Assembly: GCA_019420405.1 (NCBI GenBank)
Contig: JAHZHF010000017.1
Span: forward strand, 1 to 24,800
DNA length: 24,800 nt
Source: Clostridiales bacterium
GTDB taxonomy: Bacteria > Bacillota > Clostridia > Lachnospirales > Lachnospiraceae
Reading direction: 5' to 3'
In this document: one piece after another, positions 16,372-23,800 of the stretch
Position numbering within the stretch: the stretch's first letter is position 1
Layout of the letters: the number at the start of each line of letters is the position of its first letter
Notes under the pieces: generated by a model
Told to the model about the DNA's origin: nothing
Seen by the model: the letters and a program-made list of their open reading frames with translations, nothing else
The model's database searches: none
Made by a program: the position numbers and the translations under genes

Positions 16372-17400
16372 TTAATATGTCCAGTCGTAGTCGTCTCCAT
16401 CCGGAATCAGGTACTCGTCTACATTATCCGGTGTTACAATGATTGAATCCTGGATGATGTCTTTCTCTTCAGGATCTGTACCCTCAATGCACTGGATCGC
16501 AAGATTCAGGGCGTCAACACTTGCTGCGCACGGGAACTGCGTGAATCCGACACATGTTCCTTCTTTTACCATCTTAGCGATACCGTTGATTCCATCTGCA
16601 TTTACGATAAGGATGCCCTCATCCATTCTGCCTGCCTCTTCCAGAGCGTCAACCGCTGCCAGTGTAACCGCACCGTCCTGGGAAATGATTCCGTCGATCT
16701 CACCCTCGCCGTATTTGCTTAAGCAGTCTTCCATAAATGATTTCGCCTTGCTGGCCTCAAAATCTGTATACTGTCTCTCAATGATCTTGATATCCGGATA
16801 CTGAGAGAATACAGAATCCTGTCCGGCTTTCTGGTTGTTATCTGTACTGGAACCTGCGATTGTATCAAGAGCGATAATGTTGCCCTTTGCCTCTCCGTTC
16901 TTCTCGATCAGCGCATCTACAAGCATCTCTGCACATGCAGCGCCGTTCTTCTCATCTGAGTATCCGATGAAATGTGTGTAATCCTCTGTCGTACATGTAC
17001 GGTCAAAAAGGATTACCGGGATTCCTGACTCATAAGCCGCCTCAATTCCCGGATTCACGGCATCCTCAACACACGGTGTAATCAAAATTGCGTCCAGATC
17101 CTGCTGAAGCATAGCTTCTATATTACTGTTCTGTGTATTAGCGTCATCGTTTGCATCTGTCTCGATAATTTCCACGCCAAGCTTATCAGCTTCTTCCATC
17201 AGCATATCGCGCATCTTTACACGCCAGCTGTTTGAAATCGATGCATTGGCAAAACCGATTCTGTATTTTCCATCGGAAGATTCTTCTGATGAAGTTTCCT
17301 CTCCCGTATTTTCCTCGCTGCTGTTGCTGCTGCATCCTGCTGCCAGCGTCATTGTCATACAGGCGATCAGTCCGATTGCGATCAGTTTTTTTCTTTTCAT
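16372..17400 (-). CDS. Sugar ABC transporter substrate-binding lipoprotein (RbsB type)
   Basis: 342 residues. The signal peptide ends in a lipobox LAAGC with Cys23 as the lipidated residue, followed by a Ser/Glu-rich linker (24-43). The binding fold begins YRIGFANASISNSWRVKM, then IIETDANDDANTQNSN and AILITPCVEDAVNPG, typical of the periplasmic-binding-protein class 4 (ribose/galactose/rhizopine) family. It captures the sugar outside the membrane and delivers it to the RbsC-like permease. First gene of the operon, just downstream of the promoter at 17497-17525. AAGGGAAG precedes the ATG. Ligand not deducible; the family prefers pyranose or furanose sugars and inositols. Confidence 0.95.
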   Translation of the reverse strand: MKRKKLIAIGLIACMTMTLAAGCSSNSSEENTGEETSSEESSDGKYRIGFANASISNSWRVKMRDMLMEEADKLGVEIIETDANDDANTQNSNIEAMLQQDLDAILITPCVEDAVNPGIEAAYESGIPVILFDRTCTTEDYTHFIGYSDEKNGAACAEMLVDALIEKNGEAKGNIIALDTIAGSSTDNNQKAGQDSVFSQYPDIKIIERQYTDFEASKAKSFMEDCLSKYGEGEIDGIISQDGAVTLAAVDALEEAGRMDEGILIVNADGINGIAKMVKEGTCVGFTQFPCAASVDALNLAIQCIEGTDPEEKDIIQDSIIVTPDNVDEYLIPDGDDYDWTY

Positions 17401-17496
17401 AATTTTTCTTCCCTTCTTTTGTTTTTTCTCTTTTCTTTTTTACAGACTGCCTTTCCGTTTTTCTTAATTTTCCGAGCTCGTTTTTTATTTGACAAT

Positions 17497-17525
17497 AATA
17501 TATCACATCTTTTTTCGTTTGTCTA
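17497..17525 (-). promoter_or_regulatory. Sigma-70-type promoter of the ABC sugar operon with embedded CGAAAA element
   Basis: Minus strand: -35 TAGACA (17520-17525), 17-base spacer, -10 TATATT (17497-17502); each hexamer matches consensus at five of six. The spacer begins AACGAAAAAAG, placing a CGTTTG/CAAACG box over the -35, as expected for repression. Predicted start is near 17490, about 90 bases before the binding-protein ATG. Confidence 0.65.
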
Positions 17526-17664
17526 TATTATATTTTTATTTTCTTTTATTTATTTTCTTTTATTTTTGATTTTTCCTTTCGTTTTATTTTTATTTCTTTT
17601 TATATCTATAATTTTGTAGTGCAATTTTTTCGTTTGTTTTTATTTTATTATTGTTATTTTCCCG

Positions 17665-17692
17665 TTTGCATGATATTATTGATATGTATATT
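17665..17692 (+). promoter_or_regulatory. Candidate promoter of the DeoR-type regulator operon
   Basis: TTTGCA (17665-17670), 16-base spacer, TATATT (17687-17692), about 60 bases before the regulator ATG. The -35 overlaps a CGTTTG box (17663-17668), which would allow self-repression. The -35 is a weak match, so confidence is limited. Confidence 0.4.
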
Positions 17693-17749
17693 GACTTTTA
17701 TTTTCTGATATACTGGAACTTATGTTTTTTAATAAATGGAGGAAGTTTT

Positions 17750-18529
17750 ATGTTTAAAATAGAACGTCTCCGTAAGATCAAAGAAATCCTGACCGACTGC
17801 AAACAAATTGATGTATCTACTCTAAGCAGTCTTTTGAATGTCACTGACGCAACAATCCGGAACGATCTGGAAGAACTGGAGAAAGAAGGATTCCTGACCC
17901 GTTTTCACGGAGGCGCTACTTTAAATGCTGCACAGGAAAACGAAAACAGCAACAGCCCTTTTTCCGGAATCTCAATCGCCTACAGCAGATATAAAGAAGA
18001 GATCGGAGTAATTGCGGCTCAGCTCATTCAGGAAAAAGAATGGATTTTTTTAGGTCCCGGAACCACGTCTTACTACATAGCCAAGGCACTGCTCACCCGC
18101 ACAGGCATCAATGTACTGACGAATAATTTCTGGGTGTCCGGGGTATTGAGTGCCAATCCCAATATTCAGTGTCTTTTCTGGGGTGGACGTCTTGTCACAC
18201 AGGGATACTACTCCCTCCCCGATGATATTGACGCTGAACTTCACAATATATATTTGGACAAATGTTTTTTTTCAGTGGACGGAGTTGACTTAGAGGCCGG
18301 ATACACGCTCTCTGATCTCTCCGTACAGGAAATCATCCGCGCCGTCACCCCCAGAAGCAGACAGGTCATATTCGGTCTGGATTGTGAAAAATTTGGCAGG
18401 CGGACTTTCCGAAAAATCGGTGATCTGGACTTTCCGGACATCGTGATTACAAACGAAAATATACCGGAAGAATATAAAAAATATTACCTGGAACATAATG
18501 TATGTACCTATACTTCCTATAATCTGTAA
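17750..18529 (+). CDS. DeoR-family transcriptional regulator
   Basis: 259 residues from the ATG at 17750, chosen because GGAGGAAG lies four bases upstream; the frame is open further 5' but that part is hydrophobic and unlike the family. N-terminal HTH (MFKIERLRKIKEIL, LSSLLNVTDATIRNDLEELE, GFLTRFHGGAT) followed by the DeoR C-terminal sensor domain: IFLGPGTTSYYIAKAL (phosphosugar-binding loop), NVLTNNFWV, LFWGGRL and CFFSVDGVDLEAGYTLSD. Such proteins repress sugar operons and respond to a phosphosugar. It likely controls both divergent operons through the CGTTTG boxes, with the FGGY kinase producing the inducer. That regulatory link is inference. Confidence 0.93.
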   Translation: MFKIERLRKIKEILTDCKQIDVSTLSSLLNVTDATIRNDLEELEKEGFLTRFHGGATLNAAQENENSNSPFSGISIAYSRYKEEIGVIAAQLIQEKEWIFLGPGTTSYYIAKALLTRTGINVLTNNFWVSGVLSANPNIQCLFWGGRLVTQGYYSLPDDIDAELHNIYLDKCFFSVDGVDLEAGYTLSDLSVQEIIRAVTPRSRQVIFGLDCEKFGRRTFRKIGDLDFPDIVITNENIPEEYKKYYLEHNVCTYTSYNL

Positions 18530-18546
18530 GCAAGTGGTGGTTTTCT

Positions 18547-19956
18547 ATGACTGGTTTTACTCTTGAAATCCGGGATCTGAACATGGCTGCTGACCGGGTT
18601 CTGATCAGTGAGCTGAATTTTTCGGCGCGTTCCGGAGAGATCCATGGAATCATCGGAAACAATGGCGAAGGAAAGACTGTTTTCGCACAGGTTCTCGCGG
18701 GTTTCCGCCCCGGCACATCCGGGGATATTATCCTGGACGGCAGAAAACTTAAGATCACAGACCCGGTCTCCGCACAGCGGAATGGGATTTATATGCTGAC
18801 CCAGAAGCTCAATATCTTTCCCGAGCTGTCCGTACGTGACAATCTGATCAGCGGAAATGAACAGTATTTATATGGAAAACGGTTCTTTTCTCCCTCTCAC
18901 AAGGAGATTACCCGAACCGCACGCGATATTTTGAAGAAATATGATCTTGACTTTGATCTCTGGCAAAAAGCTGGCAGCCTTGACGAATCAGATCAGCGGC
19001 TCCTGCAGCTGGCACACATATTAATCTGCCGTCCCAGGGTTCTGATTCTGGACGAGTTTTCGACTTTCTTAAGTCATGATCAGACCCAGAAGGTATTTGG
19101 AATTCTGGAAGAATTAAAGACCCAGGATACCGCCGTGATTCTGATCACGCATAATTATTCGGAAATACTCCGATACTGCGACCATGTGTCCATCATTACA
19201 GATGGCACAGTTACGGCCGACTTTTCCCGGGATGAGTTTGAGACGGAGGAATTCAGGACACAGATCACAAATATGCATATGAATTTCCGGTATCCGCATA
19301 TCTCACTGCCGGCCGGAGAAGAGATTCTCCGTTTTGACAGCGCCAGTCTCCCCCCTCTCTCGGAGGTCTCTTTCAGTCTTCACGAGAAAGAAATCATTGG
19401 AATCACCGGCCTCTCAAAACCGGAGCGCAAGCGCCTCACTCAGTACATCATGGAGCGCTGCAGCAATTCCTGCCTGCTCCCTGAACGGGACAGCGATGAT
19501 CTCCTGTTTAATCTGCAGGAGATCCCGTTTAATATTGCTGCATCAGATTTCCGTAAAGTCCGGAAAATGGGATTTGTCTCCGCTGCGGCAGAGAAACACT
19601 ACTCCCGGAACTATATCGTACGGCTGGGTATCCACAATGCGGATATCCATACTCCAGTGCGCTATTTAAGTTCGGGAAACAAACAGAAACTGCTGATCGC
19701 ACGTTCACTGTTTAACAACTCACAGCTCTATATATATGATGATCCGACAAAGAACCTGGACGCCGCCAGCCGGCTGGAATTATATAATATCCTAAACGCA
19801 CTCGCGCTCAAAGGCGCCTCGATTCTGATACTGTCATCCGATATTCCCGAGCTCATCGGCATGTGCAGCAGAATCATCCTGTTTAAGGCCGGCAGACAGA
19901 CAGGAAATTATTCGACAGACTACCTTTCCAGTGAAATGCTATACAAACAGCTCTAG
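18547..19956 (+). CDS. Degenerate tandem ABC ATPase, RbsA-like, without cognate permease
   Basis: 469 residues, RbsA architecture but eroded. NBD1 has an intact Walker A GNNGEGKT (37-44), Walker B RVLILDE (164-170) and H-loop ITHN with His202. Its signature is LDESDQ (145-150) in place of LSxGQ. NBD2 lacks any P-loop (GITGLSKPERK, 285-295), is shorter than in RbsA, has signature LSSGNKQK (374-381) and Walker B YIYDDPT with Asp for the catalytic Glu, and its H-loop position is Ser-Ser. It lies between the DeoR regulator and the kinase, 17 bases after the former, with no permease or binding protein in the plus-strand operon. It may partner with the RbsC-like permease across the promoter, or act in regulation. 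Start has only a weak GTGGTGG site. Confidence 0.88.
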   Translation: MTGFTLEIRDLNMAADRVLISELNFSARSGEIHGIIGNNGEGKTVFAQVLAGFRPGTSGDIILDGRKLKITDPVSAQRNGIYMLTQKLNIFPELSVRDNLISGNEQYLYGKRFFSPSHKEITRTARDILKKYDLDFDLWQKAGSLDESDQRLLQLAHILICRPRVLILDEFSTFLSHDQTQKVFGILEELKTQDTAVILITHNYSEILRYCDHVSIITDGTVTADFSRDEFETEEFRTQITNMHMNFRYPHISLPAGEEILRFDSASLPPLSEVSFSLHEKEIIGITGLSKPERKRLTQYIMERCSNSCLLPERDSDDLLFNLQEIPFNIAASDFRKVRKMGFVSAAAEKHYSRNYIVRLGIHNADIHTPVRYLSSGNKQKLLIARSLFNNSQLYIYDDPTKNLDAASRLELYNILNALALKGASILILSSDIPELIGMCSRIILFKAGRQTGNYSTDYLSSEMLYKQL

Positions 19957-19980
19957 CAGACACTCAGAAAGGAAATTATT

Positions 19981-21510
19981 ATGAAAAAAAACAAATTTAT
20001 TGCCTATGATCTCGGAACCGGAGGAATCAAAGCCTCCCTTTTTGACGTGGATGGAATCTCTCACGCCGAAATTTTCAGTCAGTACGAAACTTTTTTCCCG
20101 GCTGACAAATATGTGGAGCAGCGTCCCATGGACTGGTGGAATAACGTCTGCCTCGCAACCAGAGAATTGCTGAAAAAAAGCGGATCTTCTCCCGAGGAAA
20201 TCGCGTGCGTAGCACTGTCCGGACACAGTCTTGTGACCGTTCCTCTCGATAAGAACGGAGAACTTCTCGCCGATCAGGTTCCAATCTGGTGCGACATGCG
20301 CGCTACGGACCAGATTCCAAAATTCTTCAGTAACCTTACTTACGAAGAATGGTACTCTACAACCGGAAACGGAGATCCCGAAGAGACTTACACAATTTTT
20401 AAGCTGATGTGGATGAAAGAACACACCCCGGAAATTTTCAACCGGACAGCAAAGATACTCGGCTCCAAAGATTTTGTCAACTACAAACTTACCGGGCGCA
20501 TCTGCACAGATCCGTCCTATGCGTCCGGTTTCGGAGTGTTTAACCTTAAGAAATGGGATTATGAACCTGCATTTTTCAATGCAGCAGGCATCCCCCGGGA
20601 AATTTTCCCCGAGATCTGTCCTTCTGACTCAGTGATCGGATATGTCACGGACAAAGCCGCAGAAGAGAGCGGCCTTCTCCCGGGAACTCCCGTGGCCTGC
20701 GGCGGAGTGGATAATACATGCATGGCCCTCGGCGTCCGCGGTATGGAGGAAGGCGTAGTCTACACCTCACTGGGCTCGTCGAGCTGGATCGCAGTCACAT
20801 CCTGTACTCCGGTTATTGATGTGCAAACCCGTCCGTTTGTATTTGCCATGCCGGAAAAGGGATACTATACTTCAGCGGTATCTATCTTCTCCGCCGGAAA
20901 TTCTTTCCGCTGGATACGGGACAACCTTTGCCGGGATCTGCCTGCAGACACCGATGCCTATGACGCGATGAACCGCATGGCCGCCTCTGTTCCGCCCGGA
21001 GCAAACGGCGTCCTTTTCAATCCGACTCTGGCCGGCGGAAGTTCCCAGGAGCCCAGTCCGAACCTGACCGGCGGATTCATGGGGCTCACACTCGGGAACA
21101 CCCGGGAAGATCTTGTGCGCGCCTCCATGGAAGGTGTTGCCATGGCGCTTCGCAAAACGCTGGATATCCTCTTGAAGCAGGTAGAAGTCAAAGGCGATAT
21201 GCTCATCTGCGGCGGCGGAAGCAAAAGCCCGCTCTGGCGGCAGATCTTTGCGGATATCTACCACATGCCCGTCCTCAAGACAAATGTCGATCAGGACGCA
21301 GCTTCCCTGGGTGCAGCCGCACTGGCAGCGAATGCAGTAGACCTTTGGAACGGCTATGCAAAGATTCCACAGATACATAAACAGGAGGCATTAAGCCTGC
21401 CGGATGAAACCCGTGCCGCTTATTACGAAAAACTGCTCGAAGTCTACAGCCAATGGACAGAAGCTCTGGCCAGCTTAAGCGACCGGATGACAGAGCTGAG
21501 CAAAAAATAA
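19981..21510 (+). CDS. FGGY-family carbohydrate kinase (xylulokinase-like)
   Basis: 509 residues, usual length. The phosphate-1 loop AYDLGTGGIKASLFD has Asp10. The sugar-contact segment ALSGHSLVTVPLD lies at 78-90. The catalytic base is Asp244 in GGVDNTCMALG. The C-terminal adenosine motif GGGSKSPLWRQIFAD is followed by DQDAASLGAAALA. FGGY kinases phosphorylate pentoses, polyols, ribulose/xylulose, glycerol or autoinducer-2; the subfamily is not decidable by eye, though it is closest to XylB. Last gene of the plus-strand operon, followed by a strong terminator. AGAAAGGA precedes the ATG. It would phosphorylate the sugar entering through the unphosphorylating ABC importer and supply the substrate of the DeoC-like aldolase. 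Confidence 0.93.
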   Translation: MKKNKFIAYDLGTGGIKASLFDVDGISHAEIFSQYETFFPADKYVEQRPMDWWNNVCLATRELLKKSGSSPEEIACVALSGHSLVTVPLDKNGELLADQVPIWCDMRATDQIPKFFSNLTYEEWYSTTGNGDPEETYTIFKLMWMKEHTPEIFNRTAKILGSKDFVNYKLTGRICTDPSYASGFGVFNLKKWDYEPAFFNAAGIPREIFPEICPSDSVIGYVTDKAAEESGLLPGTPVACGGVDNTCMALGVRGMEEGVVYTSLGSSSWIAVTSCTPVIDVQTRPFVFAMPEKGYYTSAVSIFSAGNSFRWIRDNLCRDLPADTDAYDAMNRMAASVPPGANGVLFNPTLAGGSSQEPSPNLTGGFMGLTLGNTREDLVRASMEGVAMALRKTLDILLKQVEVKGDMLICGGGSKSPLWRQIFADIYHMPVLKTNVDQDAASLGAAALAANAVDLWNGYAKIPQIHKQEALSLPDETRAAYYEKLLEVYSQWTEALASLSDRMTELSKK

Positions 21511-21523
21511 ACTGCCGCATCCC

Positions 21524-21582
21524 AAAAACAATCCCACAGAGAATTCAGAGCTAAAAAGCCCGAAACCTGTGGGATTGTTTTT
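21524..21582. terminator. Bidirectional terminator between kinase and eutH-like gene
   Basis: Sixteen-base complementary arms (21524-21539 and 21567-21582; core ACAATCCCACAG/CTGTGGGATTGT) around a 27-base loop. T-runs follow the stem on both strands because the arms start with A5 and end in T5. Lies between convergent genes. Confidence 0.88.
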
Positions 21583-21596
21583 CTCTTTTCCGCATG

Positions 21597-22697
21597 TCAT
21601 GAACAGGCAGATTTCTTTTCACCGCCCCCGGCTACCAGTAGCCGAGCTATAACCACACCGATGATTCCTCCGCAGATTTTCCCAAGAACCATAGGTGCCA
21701 CGCATTCCTGCCCTGCGGTTGCGGCATATGCCAGATGATCCCCCAACGCAAACGATGCGCAGACAGAAAATGCCGTCGAATAGATTTTTCCTCTCTCATC
21801 CATTTTTTCAATCATCGAAAACGTCGGCAGATTATTCGCCAGACAGGCAATCATCCCGGCGGCAGCAGCAGAATTCACACTCAGGAATCGTCCCATTTTT
21901 TCCAGCAGCCCACTTAACACTGTTCTGACAAAATGCACCATTGGATAAGCACCGGATAATGTAATTGCAAGAGTCCCTACAATCTCAAGCTGAGGGCCAA
22001 TAGGATCCATCCCCGGTATCACTTTTATTCCCGAAAGTGCCTCTATGATAGCAGACCCGAGACAGATCATGGCAAATGCGCTGATCAGCTTTGCAAATAT
22101 GTCAAACCCCTTCATCATCGCCTTGGGCACGCATTTGAGTCCAAGGGCGAATAAAAGAGCCAGGACCGCCGTCGGCCAAAGATTAATGCAAAGCACGGCA
22201 AGGCTGATCCCCGTAGCCATCCCGGAGATCGCGACACCAAAGGGGACTGCAATAAAACCGGATAGAAAACCTTTCGCTATATAATCACGATCTTCTTTCT
22301 TTACAAGTCCGAGGGAGATCGGTATGGAAAATACAACAGTAGCTCCCATCATGGCTCCCAGGTAAAGCCCGGAGAGCTGCTGCAGCTCTTTCGTATCCGT
22401 CATCGCCTGAGCCAGCGGGTAGCCCCCCATATCTATAGCAAGCACCGATCCTGCCACCATGGCCGGATCACCGCCAAACAGACCGTAGAACGGACCCGCA
22501 ACTGGCATGAGGATCTTTCCCAACACAGGAGCGAAGCACATAATCCCCACCATGGACATAGCCAGCGTACCCATCGCCATAATTCCTTCTTCGAACTGAA
22601 CGCCATACCCGTACCTGTTTTTAAAAACAATTTTATCTACGATCCCCACAACCATAAAAATGAGAATAATATAAATAATGACCTTACTGATATCCAC
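21597..22697 (-). CDS. eutH: EutH-family ethanolamine-type transporter
   Basis: 366 residues and about ten hydrophobic helices. EutH-like blocks are visible: VQFEEGIMAMGTLAMSMVGI, GPFYGLFGGDPAMVAGSVLA, continuing IDMGGYPLAQ, and late SVNSAAAAGMIACLANNLP followed by KIYSTAFSVCASFALGDHLA. EutH imports ethanolamine or a related amine in bacteria with eut genes. Here no ethanolamine ammonia-lyase, microcompartment shell or eut regulator is nearby, so it is an orphan and the substrate may differ. GGAGGAG lies upstream of the start at 22697, and a consensus promoter is at 22727-22755. It is divergent from the UcpA-like dehydrogenase. Confidence 0.9.
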   Translation of the reverse strand: MDISKVIIYIILIFMVVGIVDKIVFKNRYGYGVQFEEGIMAMGTLAMSMVGIMCFAPVLGKILMPVAGPFYGLFGGDPAMVAGSVLAIDMGGYPLAQAMTDTKELQQLSGLYLGAMMGATVVFSIPISLGLVKKEDRDYIAKGFLSGFIAVPFGVAISGMATGISLAVLCINLWPTAVLALLFALGLKCVPKAMMKGFDIFAKLISAFAMICLGSAIIEALSGIKVIPGMDPIGPQLEIVGTLAITLSGAYPMVHFVRTVLSGLLEKMGRFLSVNSAAAAGMIACLANNLPTFSMIEKMDERGKIYSTAFSVCASFALGDHLAYAATAGQECVAPMVLGKICGGIIGVVIARLLVAGGGEKKSACS

Positions 22698-22726
22698 TCT
22701 GTCTCCTCCTTTCGGAATTCACGTCT

Positions 22727-22755
22727 ATTATATTGCCTCCCATTCCCCTTGTCAA
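22727..22755 (-). promoter_or_regulatory. Consensus sigma-70-type promoter of the eutH-like gene
   Basis: Minus strand: perfect TTGACA (22750-22755), 17-base spacer, perfect TATAAT (22727-22732), about 30 bases before the start codon. A promoter this strong usually needs a repressor; the TTTTGATTGA box overlapping its -35 is the likely site. Confidence 0.85.
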
Positions 22756-22761
22756 TCAAAA
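22752..22761. promoter_or_regulatory. TTTTGATTGA operator candidate at the eutH -35
   Basis: TCAATCAAAA on the plus strand (TTTTGATTGA on minus), overlapping the -35 hexamer of the eutH-like promoter. Same 10-mer as both arms of the inverted repeat in the dehydrogenase promoter at 22865-22894. Confidence 0.6.
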
Positions 22762-22836
22762 GCAAAGCCAAATCAAAAATATTCGAAATTTATCAAAACT
22801 AAATAAAAAATAACAAAAATAAATACATGCAAAAAG

Positions 22837-22865
22837 TTGACAAAACGAAAACAAAATGATAGAAT
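22837..22865 (+). promoter_or_regulatory. Sigma-70-type promoter of the UcpA-like gene with CGAAAA element
   Basis: TTGACA (22837-22842), 17-base spacer, TAGAAT (22860-22865), 51 bases before the ATG. The spacer starts AAACGAAAACAAAA, closely matching the spacer of the ABC sugar promoter (AACGAAAAAAG at 17509-17519 on minus), so the same DeoR-type repressor could act on both. Confidence 0.7.
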
Positions 22866-22894
22866 TTTGATTGATAAAATAATGTCAATCAAAA
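22865..22894. promoter_or_regulatory. Perfect inverted repeat operator at the UcpA-like gene start site
   Basis: TTTTGATTGA (22865-22874), 10-base spacer, TCAATCAAAA (22885-22894). It begins at the last base of the -10 and covers the expected transcription start, a classic repressor position. Confidence 0.7.
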
Positions 22895-22915
22895 AAACTC
22901 AAGGGAGACGTGAAA

Positions 22916-23713
22916 ATGGCTAAATTAGACGGAAAAGTCGCGCTGATCACAGGGGCATGCGCAGGCCTGGGCGAAGGTATCGCTACAGTTTATGCAAAAT
23001 ACGGTGCAAAACTTATCATGGTTGACTTATCTCCTGCCGTAGAGGAGACAGCAGAAAAACTACGCAAAGAATACAACGCAGAAATCATCACTGCGGTGGC
23101 AGATGTCGCTGACCGCACACAGATGGATGAAGCTGCCAAAAAAGGAGCAGAAAAATTCGGTGAGATCAATATTGCCTGCTGTAACGCAGGCGTATGCCGG
23201 CTGGCTCCGTTTGAAGAAATGGATGATGCCACCCGTGATTTCCATATCGATGTAAATATCAAAGGTGTCTGGAACACATGTAAAGCCGTTATTCCTTATA
23301 TGTTAAAACAGGGCGGCGGAAATATTGTAATCGCTTCTTCCGTAACCGGTGACATTGTCGCGGATGCCGGCGAGGCGGCTTATGCGATGACAAAAGCGGC
23401 TCTGGTTGGGCTGACCAAATGTCTAGCCGTAGAGTATGCGGATCGTAATATACGGGTGAACTGCTCTCAGCTCGGATATGCCCGCACTCCTATGGTTGAA
23501 AAAATGGCTGTAGAATCCAATCCGGAAGATCCTGAATCCGCAATCGCGGATATTGCGGCTGGCGTTCCGATGAAGCGCCTTGCAAAGCCTGCCGAAGTAG
23601 GAGAACTGTTTGCTTTCCTTGGAAGTGATGAATCCAGCTATCTGACAGGTTCTCAGATCGTAATCGACGGCGGAAGTACTCTGCCCGAAACAATGTCGAT
23701 CGGAACTAACTAA
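22916..23713 (+). CDS. UcpA-like short-chain dehydrogenase/reductase
   Basis: 265 residues from ATG 22916, which has GGGAG eight bases upstream; the in-frame GTG at 22910 is too close to that site. Classical SDR residues are present: cofactor loop TGACAGLG (12-19), Asp37 after strand two suggesting NAD(H), CNAG (89-92), Asn114, and the Ser142-Tyr156-Lys160 triad. From memory the closest known protein is E. coli UcpA, sharing stretches such as NAGVCRL, DFHID-NIKGVWN, SNPEDPES and DESSYLTG-Q-VIDGGST. UcpA's natural substrate is not settled (linked to furan aldehyde tolerance). Divergent from the EutH-like transporter with shared operators, so it may oxidise an imported alcohol or amino alcohol. 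Followed by a strong terminator. Confidence 0.92.
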   Translation: MAKLDGKVALITGACAGLGEGIATVYAKYGAKLIMVDLSPAVEETAEKLRKEYNAEIITAVADVADRTQMDEAAKKGAEKFGEINIACCNAGVCRLAPFEEMDDATRDFHIDVNIKGVWNTCKAVIPYMLKQGGGNIVIASSVTGDIVADAGEAAYAMTKAALVGLTKCLAVEYADRNIRVNCSQLGYARTPMVEKMAVESNPEDPESAIADIAAGVPMKRLAKPAEVGELFAFLGSDESSYLTGSQIVIDGGSTLPETMSIGTN

Positions 23714-23719
23714 AAAAAC

Positions 23720-23762
23720 GGCTGCCACATAAGACTTTCTTTCTTATATGGCAGCCACTTTT
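23720..23762. terminator. Bidirectional terminator after the UcpA-like gene
   Basis: Fifteen-base arms (23720-23734, 23742-23756; core GGCTGCCA/TGGCAGCC) with one C-A mismatch and a 7-base loop. Plus strand is followed by CTTTTT, minus strand by GTTTTTTT. Serves the dehydrogenase gene and the minus-strand gene ending at 23801. Confidence 0.88.
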
Positions 23763-23800
23763 TAACCTCATCTCTTTACTTTCACATATCTCGAATCTCT

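Larger units (their letters stand above)
17401..17749. promoter_or_regulatory. Very T-rich divergent regulatory region of the sugar locus
   Basis: 349 bases between the binding-protein and DeoR genes, with no gene. The plus strand is dominated by T-tracts separated by single A, C or G; it includes a perfect tandem 14-mer ATTTTCTTTTATTT (17538-17551, 17552-17565). Three CGTTTG elements occur in one orientation (17516, 17631, 17663), with a related TTTCGTTTTA near 17578. Such phased A/T tracts often give curved DNA and can act as UP elements. The CGTTTG boxes are the best operator candidates for the DeoR-type protein. Confidence 0.6.

Noticed and set aside
17401..17660. T-rich region considered as a riboswitch or small RNA
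   Set aside because: Low complexity with no conserved stem arrangement that I can recognise; a promoter/operator role explains it.
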